Of a DNA stretch of 64,000 bases, positions 53,861 through 62,231 are shown piece after piece. Below the pieces are notes generated by a model. That model saw nothing but the letters and a program-made list of their open reading frames with translations. It did no database searches and was not told the origin of the DNA. Where the stretch lies: assembly GCF_016649425.1 (NCBI RefSeq), contig NZ_JADRCR010000002.1, forward strand, positions 506,575 through 570,574, in the 5' to 3' direction. How positions within the stretch are numbered: the stretch's first letter is position 1; every line of letters begins with the position of its first letter. The DNA is from Limnobaculum allomyrinae. GTDB lineage: Bacteria; Pseudomonadota; Gammaproteobacteria; Enterobacterales; Enterobacteriaceae. The position numbers and the translations under genes were made by a program.

Positions 53861-54406
53861 TTGAGATTTAATAGAGGGTTACGTGCGTCCCAACAAGGCC
53901 ACTTAGACTGTTTGTGTGGCATATATAGTTTAGTTAATACACTGGCTTATTTATATGATGGCCGGGTAAAAAGAAAACCTTTAATTAATACATTACTGCG
54001 GGAATATAAATATCATTATGACATTTATGATTTAGTGACAAATGGATTAGACGACGATGAAATGGACTATCTAATTCAATCAACTCTTCAGCAGGGATAT
54101 TATCTTAAGCACCACCCTCTAATAATAAAAAAACCTTACCAACACCAAGTTAACCTCCGCACTAAAAATATAATAAAAGATATATCTACTTTTATTAATC
54201 ACAAAGATAATCTCTATCAACGAGTGATATTACTTGGAACACAAGAACACTGGTCAATTATTATTGGTGCGGATAAAAAGTATTTCTACTTTTTTGATAG
54301 TAGTGGCAATGTAAAAGCACAACAGAACTCCTTCTCGTTAATTCCCAAAAAAACACGCCACACACTATTTTCCTCAGCTATCTATTTTATTGAAAGGCCG
54401 TTTTAG
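53861..54406 (+). CDS. Papain-like cysteine protease fold protein
   Basis: The start is TTG at 53861 after AAAGG. The 181-residue product has GHLDCLCGIYSLVNTL (Cys17 or Cys19), EHWSIIIG (His130) and YFFDSSG (Asp146), the Cys-His-Asp order of papain-like enzymes including C39-like and transglutaminase-like folds. No signal peptide or toxin domain is attached. It is 12 bases before the RadC gene, in an operon-like arrangement. It could process a protein of the element or act as an effector. Substrate is unknown. Confidence 0.6.
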   Translation: MRFNRGLRASQQGHLDCLCGIYSLVNTLAYLYDGRVKRKPLINTLLREYKYHYDIYDLVTNGLDDDEMDYLIQSTLQQGYYLKHHPLIIKKPYQHQVNLRTKNIIKDISTFINHKDNLYQRVILLGTQEHWSIIIGADKKYFYFFDSSGNVKAQQNSFSLIPKKTRHTLFSSAIYFIERPF

Positions 54407-54418
54407 GTAGGGTTAGCT

Positions 54419-54907
54419 ATGTTATTTCAATCAACTAAAGAAAAGGGCTATTACACCATCAACAAGCCTGTTACTGAACAAGAAATTTTAGATATTGCCA
54501 ATACGCTGTTAGCCAGACGATTTAAACGACGTACTAAGATCATCTCACCCAATCAAACTCGTGAATACTTCAAATTGAAGCTTGCACGCTATGAGTATGA
54601 AGTGTTTTGCTGCATGTTTCTCAACAATCAAAATCAAGTGTTAGCGTTTGAAGAGTTGTTTCGGGGCACAATTAACGAGACCTCAATCTATCCCCGAGAA
54701 GTCATTAAACGAGCATTATCGTTGAATGCCGCCGCTATCATTTTTGTACACAACCACCCAAGTGGTGACCCTGAACCTAGTCAGGCTGATAAGCATATTA
54801 CGTTAAAGCTGAAATATGCGCTTGAACTGGTGGATGTCAGAGTGCTGGATCACTTTGTTGTGGCGGGTGATAGCTCGGTATCGATGGCTGAACGAGGATT
54901 TCTATGA
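54419..54907 (+). CDS. RadC family JAB-domain protein
   Basis: The 162-residue product has the JAMM zinc motif HNHPSGDPEPSQAD (HxH, x7, S, x2, D) and an upstream Glu in FEELFRGTI. Length and sequence are like the YeeS/RadC proteins of CP4-type and P4-like elements. Chromosomal RadC is not needed for repair; the element copies are markers of phage satellites and integrative islands. It lies directly after the papain-like gene. Confidence 0.9.
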   Translation: MLFQSTKEKGYYTINKPVTEQEILDIANTLLARRFKRRTKIISPNQTREYFKLKLARYEYEVFCCMFLNNQNQVLAFEELFRGTINETSIYPREVIKRALSLNAAAIIFVHNHPSGDPEPSQADKHITLKLKYALELVDVRVLDHFVVAGDSSVSMAERGFL

Positions 54908-55041
54908 TTTTTATATTCAATAAAAATCAATCACATACATGGTTTTCCTTAGAAATTTCCAGCTAATTTTGGAAATTTCCAATATTTAGTTTTAGCCGGT
55001 GGATAATTAGTGTCACTCAACAACAAAGAGGACTAAGCAAA

Positions 55042-55233
55042 ATGAACGTTAAGAACACAATTAAGATTGTCACCATGAGTGAAGTAATGGAAATGTTAAA
55101 TTATAAAACGCGCAATTCTATTTATTATTTAGAAGCTAAGGCTAATTTCCCGCCTCGTATTAAGATCGGTATTCGCCGTGTTGGTTACGACTTTGAGGCA
55201 ATTCAACAGTGGTTACAGTCTCGGACTATGTAA
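55042..55233 (+). CDS. AlpA family transcriptional regulator
   Basis: The 63-residue product (KIVTMSEVMEMLNYKTRNSI...FPPRIKIGIRRVGYDFEAIQ) has the MerR-like fold of AlpA proteins, which activate excision or replication genes of P4-like and CP4-57 elements. AGAGGA precedes the ATG. The Rep-like gene follows 122 bases on. Confidence 0.88.
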   Translation: MNVKNTIKIVTMSEVMEMLNYKTRNSIYYLEAKANFPPRIKIGIRRVGYDFEAIQQWLQSRTM

Positions 55234-55355
55234 TCTATGTAATACACCACCGATATCCAGATGAAGCATAAGCAACGGAAATAATTAATTATTTCTGTAT
55301 GGGATTTCTTTGTCTGGATTTCAATAAAAACTAATTATCCTAAAAGGAAAACAAT

Positions 55356-56177
55356 ATGAGTTTTATTCATAATGATATTCGTCATTCTTATATTCAATCA
55401 ATATTGAAAGAATGTTCATATTTTAAAAATAAAAAGCAATTAGTAGATTGCCTTAAAGAATTAGAAACTCGTCATAATTACTTATCTAACAGTAAAAGTA
55501 AGAAGGCAAATAAATTAGCAAATAAGTTAGCCAACTGTGATATTGGAATTTATTGTAAAAGTGCTGCCTGTCCTATTTGTTGTCATATAAACAAAACAGC
55601 AATGGCAAAAGATATTGTGGCAAATTTAGAGCAATTTAACGATATACGCTTTGTCACTTTAGTATTTTTATGTGATTCATTAGAAGATGGAGAATTATTA
55701 AAATATGACATTAATAATCTAATTAATAAGTTCTATAAAAAGCTTCAACGGATTGGCTATAACGGTATTGCAATTGGTTCGCTTGAAGCTGATTTTCATG
55801 CAGATAGTAAGCGCTGGATACTTCATTTTCATCTATTGATGGAATATGACGCTGAGGCATTCACAAAATTACGCAATTTTATGAAACGTCCTAAAAATAT
55901 GAATGCACGGGATGGTGTTAAGAATCGCCCTATGCATGTAGGGATGTTACGTAATCCAGAGAAACAGATTACTTATATTTTTAAAACTCAATGGAAACGT
56001 ATCGAACTTTATCAGGGATGCGATGGACAGCGTCGTACCAAAGATTATCGCTTACGTAAAAAACAGTTCATTCAAGCTCTCATTAAATTAGATAAGGTAG
56101 GTCTATCTGGGCTGAGGTTTATGTATGGCATTACACGTTCTAAATTTGGATTGTCATTAAAACGTAATACTAAATAG
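55356..56177 (+). CDS. HUH-type replication protein-like (inovirus Gp2/YagK-like)
   Basis: The 273-residue product has a Cys-rich part (CKSAACPICCHI), a hydrophobic strand (DIRFVTLVFLC) and WILHFHLLM, where HFH fits the HUH motif of rolling-circle initiators. A following ITYIFKTQWK carries a candidate catalytic Tyr. This resembles Gp2/YagK-type Rep proteins of satellites. It would nick at an element origin. Repeats and a hairpin lie just downstream (56187-56340). The assignment rests on motif order. Confidence 0.65.
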   Translation: MSFIHNDIRHSYIQSILKECSYFKNKKQLVDCLKELETRHNYLSNSKSKKANKLANKLANCDIGIYCKSAACPICCHINKTAMAKDIVANLEQFNDIRFVTLVFLCDSLEDGELLKYDINNLINKFYKKLQRIGYNGIAIGSLEADFHADSKRWILHFHLLMEYDAEAFTKLRNFMKRPKNMNARDGVKNRPMHVGMLRNPEKQITYIFKTQWKRIELYQGCDGQRRTKDYRLRKKQFIQALIKLDKVGLSGLRFMYGITRSKFGLSLKRNTK

Positions 56178-56186
56178 CCTCAAAAC

Positions 56187-56269
56187 TATGGCTATAGCCC
56201 CCATAGATGCAACAACTCTATGGTTAGACAGATCTCATCCTCCAACACTGATCAGTTTATGGCTATAGC
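56187..56269. repeat. Direct repeats TATGGCTATAGC (candidate origin iterons)
   Basis: TATGGCTATAGC occurs at 56187-56198 and again at 56258-56269, 71 bases apart, with a partial copy CTATGG near 56218 between them. GGCTATAGCC-like symmetry is visible in the first copy. They lie between the Rep-like gene and the DUF927 ATPase gene, as expected for a replication origin. Confidence 0.5.
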
Positions 56270-56308
56270 TACATTCATATTTATGTAATTGATTTTTGAT
56301 GGGTGATT

Positions 56309-56340
56309 ACGTGATAGGTGATGCAGACCACCTATCACGT
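56309..56340. repeat. Perfect 12-bp hairpin before the DUF927 gene
   Basis: ACGTGATAGGTG pairs with CACCTATCACGT around an 8-base loop. No T run follows. It could be an origin hairpin, an operator or part of the leader of the next gene. Confidence 0.5.
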
Positions 56341-56363
56341 TCTCCTGAACATGTTATCGTATA

Positions 56364-58010
56364 ATGGATTTTCTTATGAAAAAATTTAAGCCGGTAGTTA
56401 AGCTATTAGCTCGTTCTGTTATGAAAAGCAGTGCTGATGAATCGTTTTTATTAATTGAATATTTTAGTCTTGATTTGGGTATGACAAAGCTAATTATCCA
56501 TACTAATTTATTAGATAAGCCTCGTGAGTTTTTTAGCTTGTTAATCTCTAAAGGATTTCCTGCCAATGTAGCTAAAAATGTGCGTAAGCAGCTAATTGAT
56601 AAGCTATGCGAACATTGTGACAACACATTTATTCTAACCAAAAAGCCAGGATTTATTGGTGATTCTTATATTTCACCGTGTGGAAAAATATGGGGAAGCG
56701 ATGATAAGTATGGTCCAATAATTCAGCCTGAGTATCAAAATAATCTACCAGCGGTCAGTAAAAAGGATAGCCTCCAGAACTGGCAGGATAATTTAGCTGT
56801 CTATGCTATTTATAGTTCACGTTTGATGCTTGGTTTATGTTCGGCTTTTTCTGCTTTTTTGTTAAAAGACTCGGGAATAGAAAGTGGCGGTTTTCATTTT
56901 TTTGGAATGAGTTCCGTGGGGAAAAGCACTGTTTTACTCTTTAGTGCCTCAGCCTATGGTAGCCCTGAATATGTCAATACGATGAAGTTTACTGACAAGG
57001 CAGGGCAAGAGTTGGCTCAAGCCCATAATGACGCTTTATTGTGTCTTGATGAATTGAAACTCGCGGACTCTAATCCTAAAAAAGCTGCGGAAAAAACTCA
57101 GGGAGTCACTTATGTCTTAGCGAGTGGCCGCGGGACTAAATACTCAAAGAATTATGAAAAGCAGAGGGGAAGCGATGAGTGGCGTGTTATTTTTCTAAGT
57201 GCAGGAGAACGTAGTTTAAAACAACACGCTGCTGATGGTGGAATCTCTCGTCTCGAGGGAGAAGAGGCCCGTGCTATCGATATTCCTGCGGATACAGGAA
57301 GTGGTCACGGTATTTTTGAAACAATTCCAATGGAAGTGGGTTCTTCTAGCGAATTAGTACAAAACATAGCGGTGTTGTGCAATCAGTATCACGGTACAGC
57401 CCAATATGCATTTTTGAAGAAATATGTTAGTCAACGTAAGGCTAATCCTGAAAAAATGAAACAGTACTTGAATCAACGTATTGAGTTCTTTCTGAAAATG
57501 CATAATGTTGATAAAAACAATGGAGTGGAAATACGCACGGCTAAACGTTTTGCTTTGGCATATGCAGCGGGGGCTTTGGCCTCTAAATACAAGGTATTGC
57601 CGTTTGATAAGAAAGACATCATGAAAGGAATTTCTCGTTGCTATCAGGATGCCTGTGCTTATTTGGACGAGGGGGATATTAAACCCGTTCCAAAGGTTGT
57701 TCGCATACCTGATAAGCTGCTACACCTTCTTTCTACGGTTGATGTGGTGGATTTGGATAAAGATAAGTCTCTTTCTAGTGATGAAATTGATGAACTTGCC
57801 GTCTTTAAGAAGAAAATTGATGGTGTGAGTGTATTAGCTTTAAAAAGTGATGTTTTAAAAGAGATTGAGCCTAATCGCCTGCAACGTAGGCTGTTGTTGG
57901 AGCATTTAGCAGCACAAGGAATGTTGTTGCGTGATGCTACGGGAAAGAATACTCGTGCAGTACGTAAGGGAGTGGGGCGGAGGTATTGTTTTGTGAAAAA
58001 ATGTATATAA
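56364..58010 (+). CDS. DUF927 domain ATPase (primase/helicase-like)
   Basis: The 548-residue product has FGMSSVGKST (Walker A, residues 180-189) and ALLCLDEL (Walker B, near 226), with the sensor-like 'VTYVLASGRGTKYSKNYEKQ' and 'WRVIFLSAGERSLKQH' blocks of DUF927 proteins. These act in replication of phage-like elements. The last 120 residues look like a DNA-binding tail. The start could be 56364 or 56376; neither has a strong site. With the Rep-like gene and repeats it forms a replication module. Confidence 0.8.
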   Translation: MDFLMKKFKPVVKLLARSVMKSSADESFLLIEYFSLDLGMTKLIIHTNLLDKPREFFSLLISKGFPANVAKNVRKQLIDKLCEHCDNTFILTKKPGFIGDSYISPCGKIWGSDDKYGPIIQPEYQNNLPAVSKKDSLQNWQDNLAVYAIYSSRLMLGLCSAFSAFLLKDSGIESGGFHFFGMSSVGKSTVLLFSASAYGSPEYVNTMKFTDKAGQELAQAHNDALLCLDELKLADSNPKKAAEKTQGVTYVLASGRGTKYSKNYEKQRGSDEWRVIFLSAGERSLKQHAADGGISRLEGEEARAIDIPADTGSGHGIFETIPMEVGSSSELVQNIAVLCNQYHGTAQYAFLKKYVSQRKANPEKMKQYLNQRIEFFLKMHNVDKNNGVEIRTAKRFALAYAAGALASKYKVLPFDKKDIMKGISRCYQDACAYLDEGDIKPVPKVVRIPDKLLHLLSTVDVVDLDKDKSLSSDEIDELAVFKKKIDGVSVLALKSDVLKEIEPNRLQRRLLLEHLAAQGMLLRDATGKNTRAVRKGVGRRYCFVKKCI

Positions 58011-58032
58011 TATAATCGATTATATGCTATCT

Positions 58033-58061
58033 AGTGCCAGTCAATTAACTGGCACTTTTTG
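58033..58061 (+). terminator. Terminator after the DUF927 gene
   Basis: AGTGCCAGT pairs with ACTGGCACT around CAATTA, followed by TTTTT. It closes the replication module. Confidence 0.85.
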
Positions 58062-58145
58062 GAAATGAGTGCTAATGATTTTACTGGTTACTATCACTTT
58101 CCTCAGTATGATTAAAATTTTCTGGTACTTGTAGGATGGGTTTCT

Positions 58146-59801
58146 ATGTTATTGAATTTATTAAAATTTAATAAGCCTTCGAAAGAATTAAAGATCAACC
58201 AGTCAAATGTATTTTATAACTACACCTTAGGATTCGAATCATCAAATATTGATTTATTGAAAACAGCTGGAAAGCTATTGAAAACAGGTATTGCTAAGTC
58301 AGTTTTCTTTTCGGATTTTAAATGTGTATACCTTGATGATTTGGGTAATACACAAGTAGAGTTTTTAAAGCCAGAGGGTAGACAATGGGATTCGAGTTGG
58401 GAGTTAGAATTTAATCAGAAAATGCCTCGATCTGTTGCAGCAGATGCAATTGGTTTTTTCGAGGTTTTATTTCATGAAAATAGAATTTCACTTAATAATG
58501 ATTTATACCTGCGAGCATCACTGCCTCCTTTAGTATTGGAGGATGAAGATAATGAAATATCTTTATTTTCTTCAGTAAAAATTTATAAAAGTGGAATTGC
58601 GATACTTAGTTTTCAATTTGATGCTACTTGGGAGGGAATAGATGAAAACGAATTTATAGCCCGCGTTGTAAATATTTTTCAAATATATTTTAAATCTATA
58701 TGGGTTGATTCAAAAATTCAGACATTAGATGCAGATGTCGTGTTGATAAATGCATTTGAAGACACATTTTCAGTTGCTGGGGAATATATCAAGAATAAGG
58801 AAGTAAAAAAAACAATAAAAGAGATGAAGAAAGACAGTCAAAGAGTAATTAATGATGCTTTCCAAATTGATGGTAAAAAATTCCATCTTGGCGGTAACGA
58901 TTGGTCATTGCATGAAATCGCTGGTTCAAAAAATGATGACTCTTGGGAATCTACATTAGATTTATGCCGTTCAATATACAGTAATGCTGTTAGTAATATT
59001 TTGGTTTTTGGGCAAAGGTCTAAAAATAATGATTTTAGAAAATATATGTGGGAGGGACGTCCATCTATATGCTTACTTCGTTTTGATAATCAGCCACAAA
59101 ATAAAAATGATCTCATTAAACAATTTTCATCCTCAATGTCAAAAATTTTGCTTAGAGCCAATTTCAGAGGGCAAACTCCTGACTTACCGATAGATTTAAG
59201 AATGTTTGACGATTATTGTTTGCATGCTCAAAGGTCAGCTCTTCTTTGGACATGGTTAAGATCTGATGGTGATTCTGACAATGTATGGGATGAACCTCAT
59301 ACTCGTGGGAAAATATTTGAAAATCAGGCAAGAGCAGAACAAATAGAATACTATAATATGCGGATTGCTCGAGCATGTTCTTGGGCGCATGACCCTCTAT
59401 CAGATATTCATTTATTTCATGCTTATGAAACACTCGTAAACTCAGAAAGACTGACTCACCATAGTAGCCAAGCTGGTGAGGTGTCGGCGGCCCTTTCATA
59501 TATCATTAATGAATTTGGTACAGCAAGTTTAATTCCTTCAGCAAAAGAAGCTGCTAGGTATCATCTTGAGGAACTAAGGTATAAGTCTGACTCAATTCGA
59601 AATCGTAGAGATCGCTGGCTAACTTTTGTTTTTGGCTTAGTAGGTGCTGCAACTTTGGCCGAATTTGTTGTTCATCCTTTTATTCAGGAAATATGGCCAA
59701 AATTGAGTAAGGTAGTAACGCCAATTTTGTCATTTGGCATTTCAGGAGCTTTAATATTATCTATTGTAATGGTCGTTTGGATGATAAATAAAGATGAGTG
59801 A
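58146..59801 (+). CDS. Unknown protein with C-terminal membrane helices
   Basis: The 551-residue product is soluble up to about residue 490, then has two hydrophobic segments ('WLTFVFGLVGAATLAEFVV' and 'ILSFGISGALILSIVMVVW') and ends in NKDE. No catalytic motif is recognised. 'WLRSDGDSDNVWDEPHTRGK' and 'YYNMRIARACSWAHDP' are distinctive. Being AT-rich, flanked by terminators and placed between a replication module and a nuclease-helicase pair, it could be a defence effector with a membrane output. That idea is from context only. Confidence 0.65.
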   Translation: MLLNLLKFNKPSKELKINQSNVFYNYTLGFESSNIDLLKTAGKLLKTGIAKSVFFSDFKCVYLDDLGNTQVEFLKPEGRQWDSSWELEFNQKMPRSVAADAIGFFEVLFHENRISLNNDLYLRASLPPLVLEDEDNEISLFSSVKIYKSGIAILSFQFDATWEGIDENEFIARVVNIFQIYFKSIWVDSKIQTLDADVVLINAFEDTFSVAGEYIKNKEVKKTIKEMKKDSQRVINDAFQIDGKKFHLGGNDWSLHEIAGSKNDDSWESTLDLCRSIYSNAVSNILVFGQRSKNNDFRKYMWEGRPSICLLRFDNQPQNKNDLIKQFSSSMSKILLRANFRGQTPDLPIDLRMFDDYCLHAQRSALLWTWLRSDGDSDNVWDEPHTRGKIFENQARAEQIEYYNMRIARACSWAHDPLSDIHLFHAYETLVNSERLTHHSSQAGEVSAALSYIINEFGTASLIPSAKEAARYHLEELRYKSDSIRNRRDRWLTFVFGLVGAATLAEFVVHPFIQEIWPKLSKVVTPILSFGISGALILSIVMVVWMINKDE

Positions 59802-59933
59802 TTTTTTACATTAGTGGCATTGATTCGTGCTTAATCTGACGTCTTTGCTGTTCTGGATTGATCGTCGGCTCAGATTTAAGAGTTCAATATCCGATATTTT
59901 TAATGGTTGAGTATGTGCTAAGGAGGGGGTTGT

Positions 59934-62231
59934 ATGCGAATAAAATTTGTCGAAATTACAAATTTTCGAAAGCTAAAGTCTATGCATTTAGACTTTGACA
60001 AGAAGACGACAATTCTTGTTGGTGCAAACAATAGTGGCAAAACTTCGGCAATGTTGGCGCTACGCATTTTTCTACTTTCTCCAAGCCGTCTAGCCCTACG
60101 TGATATAACAATTGCCAACTGGACAAAAATTGACCTCTTAGGTGATGAGTGGGAGGTTGATAGAGAACCAACTGTAGATCTTAATGCACTTCTTCCTTCA
60201 CTTGATGTGTGGCTCGATGTTCCTATCAGCGAAATTCAGCATGTTGTTCATATTCTTCCAACACTGGATTGGTCCGGTGGTTTGTTAGGTGTGCGACTTT
60301 CTTTTCGAATCAAAGACCTCGATAAACTTAAGGCCGAGTATCTTACACAGCGTGCAGCTGCACGGGATGCTTCGATTTCCGGTCCAAATGGTGAAAGAAT
60401 CAAGATCGCGTTGTGGCCGGGTAGTCTGACTGACTTTCTAGAACGTCGGTTACGGACACATCTTGAACTCTTAGCTTACCCTCTTGATCCCTGCTCTGTC
60501 ACTCGGCCAAGCAAGGATGGCCTTGCTACGCCACAAACGCTACCTGTAGGTGTGCTTGCGTTCGACCATCCTCCATTTAAGAATCTCATTAAAATTGATG
60601 AAATTGCCGCACAACGTGACTTCGCCGATGCAGGAGGAAATGATTATGACGAAAATAAAAATGAGGCTGCAACTCGCCGGTTCAAACGCCGACTTTCTGA
60701 CCAGCTCCGCTCTTATTATGATCGCCATCTCGATCCATCGAAAACACCTTCGGAAAAGGATTATGAGGCTTTGGGAGCAATTCAGGCAGCCGAACGAAGC
60801 TTTGATGCTCGCCTAGAAGCCGGATTCTCTGCTGCTTTTGAAGAGCTTGAAGATCTGGGGTATCCCGGCATGAACAATCCTAAGCTCAAAATTTCAACGC
60901 TTCTTCGTGCTACGGACGGACTAAAACATGGTTCTTCAGTGCAGTATCAAGTCGCTGACCCTTCCGGCGATGGCACCAAGACTCTTAAGCTTCCAGAAGA
61001 CTATTCCGGCCTTGGCTATCAAAACTTGATTGCTATGGTATTCATGCTGATGGGATTTCGTGACGAATGGATGCGAGTTGAAAAAGCTGGCATTATAGAA
61101 GGTACTGACGTATCGCATGAGATTCAGCCTTTACATCTCGTATTTGTCGAAGAACCGGAGGCGCACCTTCATGCACAGGTTCAGCAGGTTTTCATCAACA
61201 AAGCGTACAATCTTCTCAGGAAACACAACGACCTTGGTGACAAGAATACCTATTGTACCCAACTGATTGTCAGCACTCATTCTAGCCATGTCGCGCATGA
61301 AGCAGATTTTGCCAACTTGCGGTATTTCCGTCGTCGCTTGGCTGCGAATAAGGGAGAAACACCGACAACAACGGTTGCCAATCTTTCATATATTTTCGGT
61401 GATGGCGACGATACGAAGCGCTTCGTGAAGCGATACCTTAAGGCTACGCACTGTGACCTCTTTTTCGCGGATGGGGTTATATTCGTTGAGGGGCAGGCTG
61501 AGCGCATTCTCGTGCCTCATTTCATCCGCCATCACTTCCCTGAGCTGTCACGGCGTTATGTCACATTACTTGAACTAGGTGGTAGCCACGCACATAGTTT
61601 TCGCGACCTAGTTGATGTACTTGGGATTGCTACGTTAATTATAAGCGATCTTGACGCGACGATTTTGACCAAATTAACCGATAAGAATGGCAATGAAACG
61701 ACGCGTTGGAAGTCAACTCGTCCTGAACAAGGTAAAGAGCAAAAAACAGCGAACTCAGTGCTTAAAAAGTGGCACCCTCAGAAGGAGCTAATCGACGAGT
61801 TAATTACTCTGCCGCCAGAAGCGCATTCCTCCTCGGCAGGCGGTGACTATGAACTCTATGTTGCCTACCAAAAGCCAGTTAAAGACCCGCGTAATGGCAA
61901 TGCTATGATTATACCTCGGACATTTGAAGATGCTCTGATCATAGAAAATCTTGTCACTATGGCAAAGGTCGAAGGTTCAGTCACATCAGCCAATATCCGT
62001 GATATTGTTGCGCAGAACCTTTCGAGCGACGATCTTGAAGATGAACTATTCGATTTGCTAAAGACAGCCGAAAAAGCAGCGTTTGCGCTCGATTGTTTGA
62101 TGCTTGAAGATCCTAAAACATTGATGCCTCCAAGCTATATCGCAGACGGCCTTAAATGGTTTGAAAGAGCCGTTGGCAAAGACATCGCGGATAGTGAAAT
62201 CAAGGAGGAAGCTGTTCATGATGAAGATTGA
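59934..62231 (+). CDS. OLD-family ATPase-TOPRIM nuclease (GajA-like)
   Basis: GGAGGGGG lies just before the ATG. The 765-residue product has an ABC-type ATPase (LVGANNSGKTS at 28-38; VFVEEPEAHLHAQVQQ near 405 as Walker B and signature-like region; IVSTHSSHVAHEA). A TOPRIM nuclease follows (VIFVEGQAERIL with catalytic Glu near 518, LELGGSHAH, IISDLDA near 570). It is a class 2 OLD protein: such proteins sit beside a UvrD-like helicase, as here, and GajA of Gabija belongs to this group. It overlaps the helicase by 14 bases. It is longer than the founding GajA (about 580 residues), so it may be a divergent subtype. Confidence 0.85.
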   Translation: MRIKFVEITNFRKLKSMHLDFDKKTTILVGANNSGKTSAMLALRIFLLSPSRLALRDITIANWTKIDLLGDEWEVDREPTVDLNALLPSLDVWLDVPISEIQHVVHILPTLDWSGGLLGVRLSFRIKDLDKLKAEYLTQRAAARDASISGPNGERIKIALWPGSLTDFLERRLRTHLELLAYPLDPCSVTRPSKDGLATPQTLPVGVLAFDHPPFKNLIKIDEIAAQRDFADAGGNDYDENKNEAATRRFKRRLSDQLRSYYDRHLDPSKTPSEKDYEALGAIQAAERSFDARLEAGFSAAFEELEDLGYPGMNNPKLKISTLLRATDGLKHGSSVQYQVADPSGDGTKTLKLPEDYSGLGYQNLIAMVFMLMGFRDEWMRVEKAGIIEGTDVSHEIQPLHLVFVEEPEAHLHAQVQQVFINKAYNLLRKHNDLGDKNTYCTQLIVSTHSSHVAHEADFANLRYFRRRLAANKGETPTTTVANLSYIFGDGDDTKRFVKRYLKATHCDLFFADGVIFVEGQAERILVPHFIRHHFPELSRRYVTLLELGGSHAHSFRDLVDVLGIATLIISDLDATILTKLTDKNGNETTRWKSTRPEQGKEQKTANSVLKKWHPQKELIDELITLPPEAHSSSAGGDYELYVAYQKPVKDPRNGNAMIIPRTFEDALIIENLVTMAKVEGSVTSANIRDIVAQNLSSDDLEDELFDLLKTAEKAAFALDCLMLEDPKTLMPPSYIADGLKWFERAVGKDIADSEIKEEAVHDED

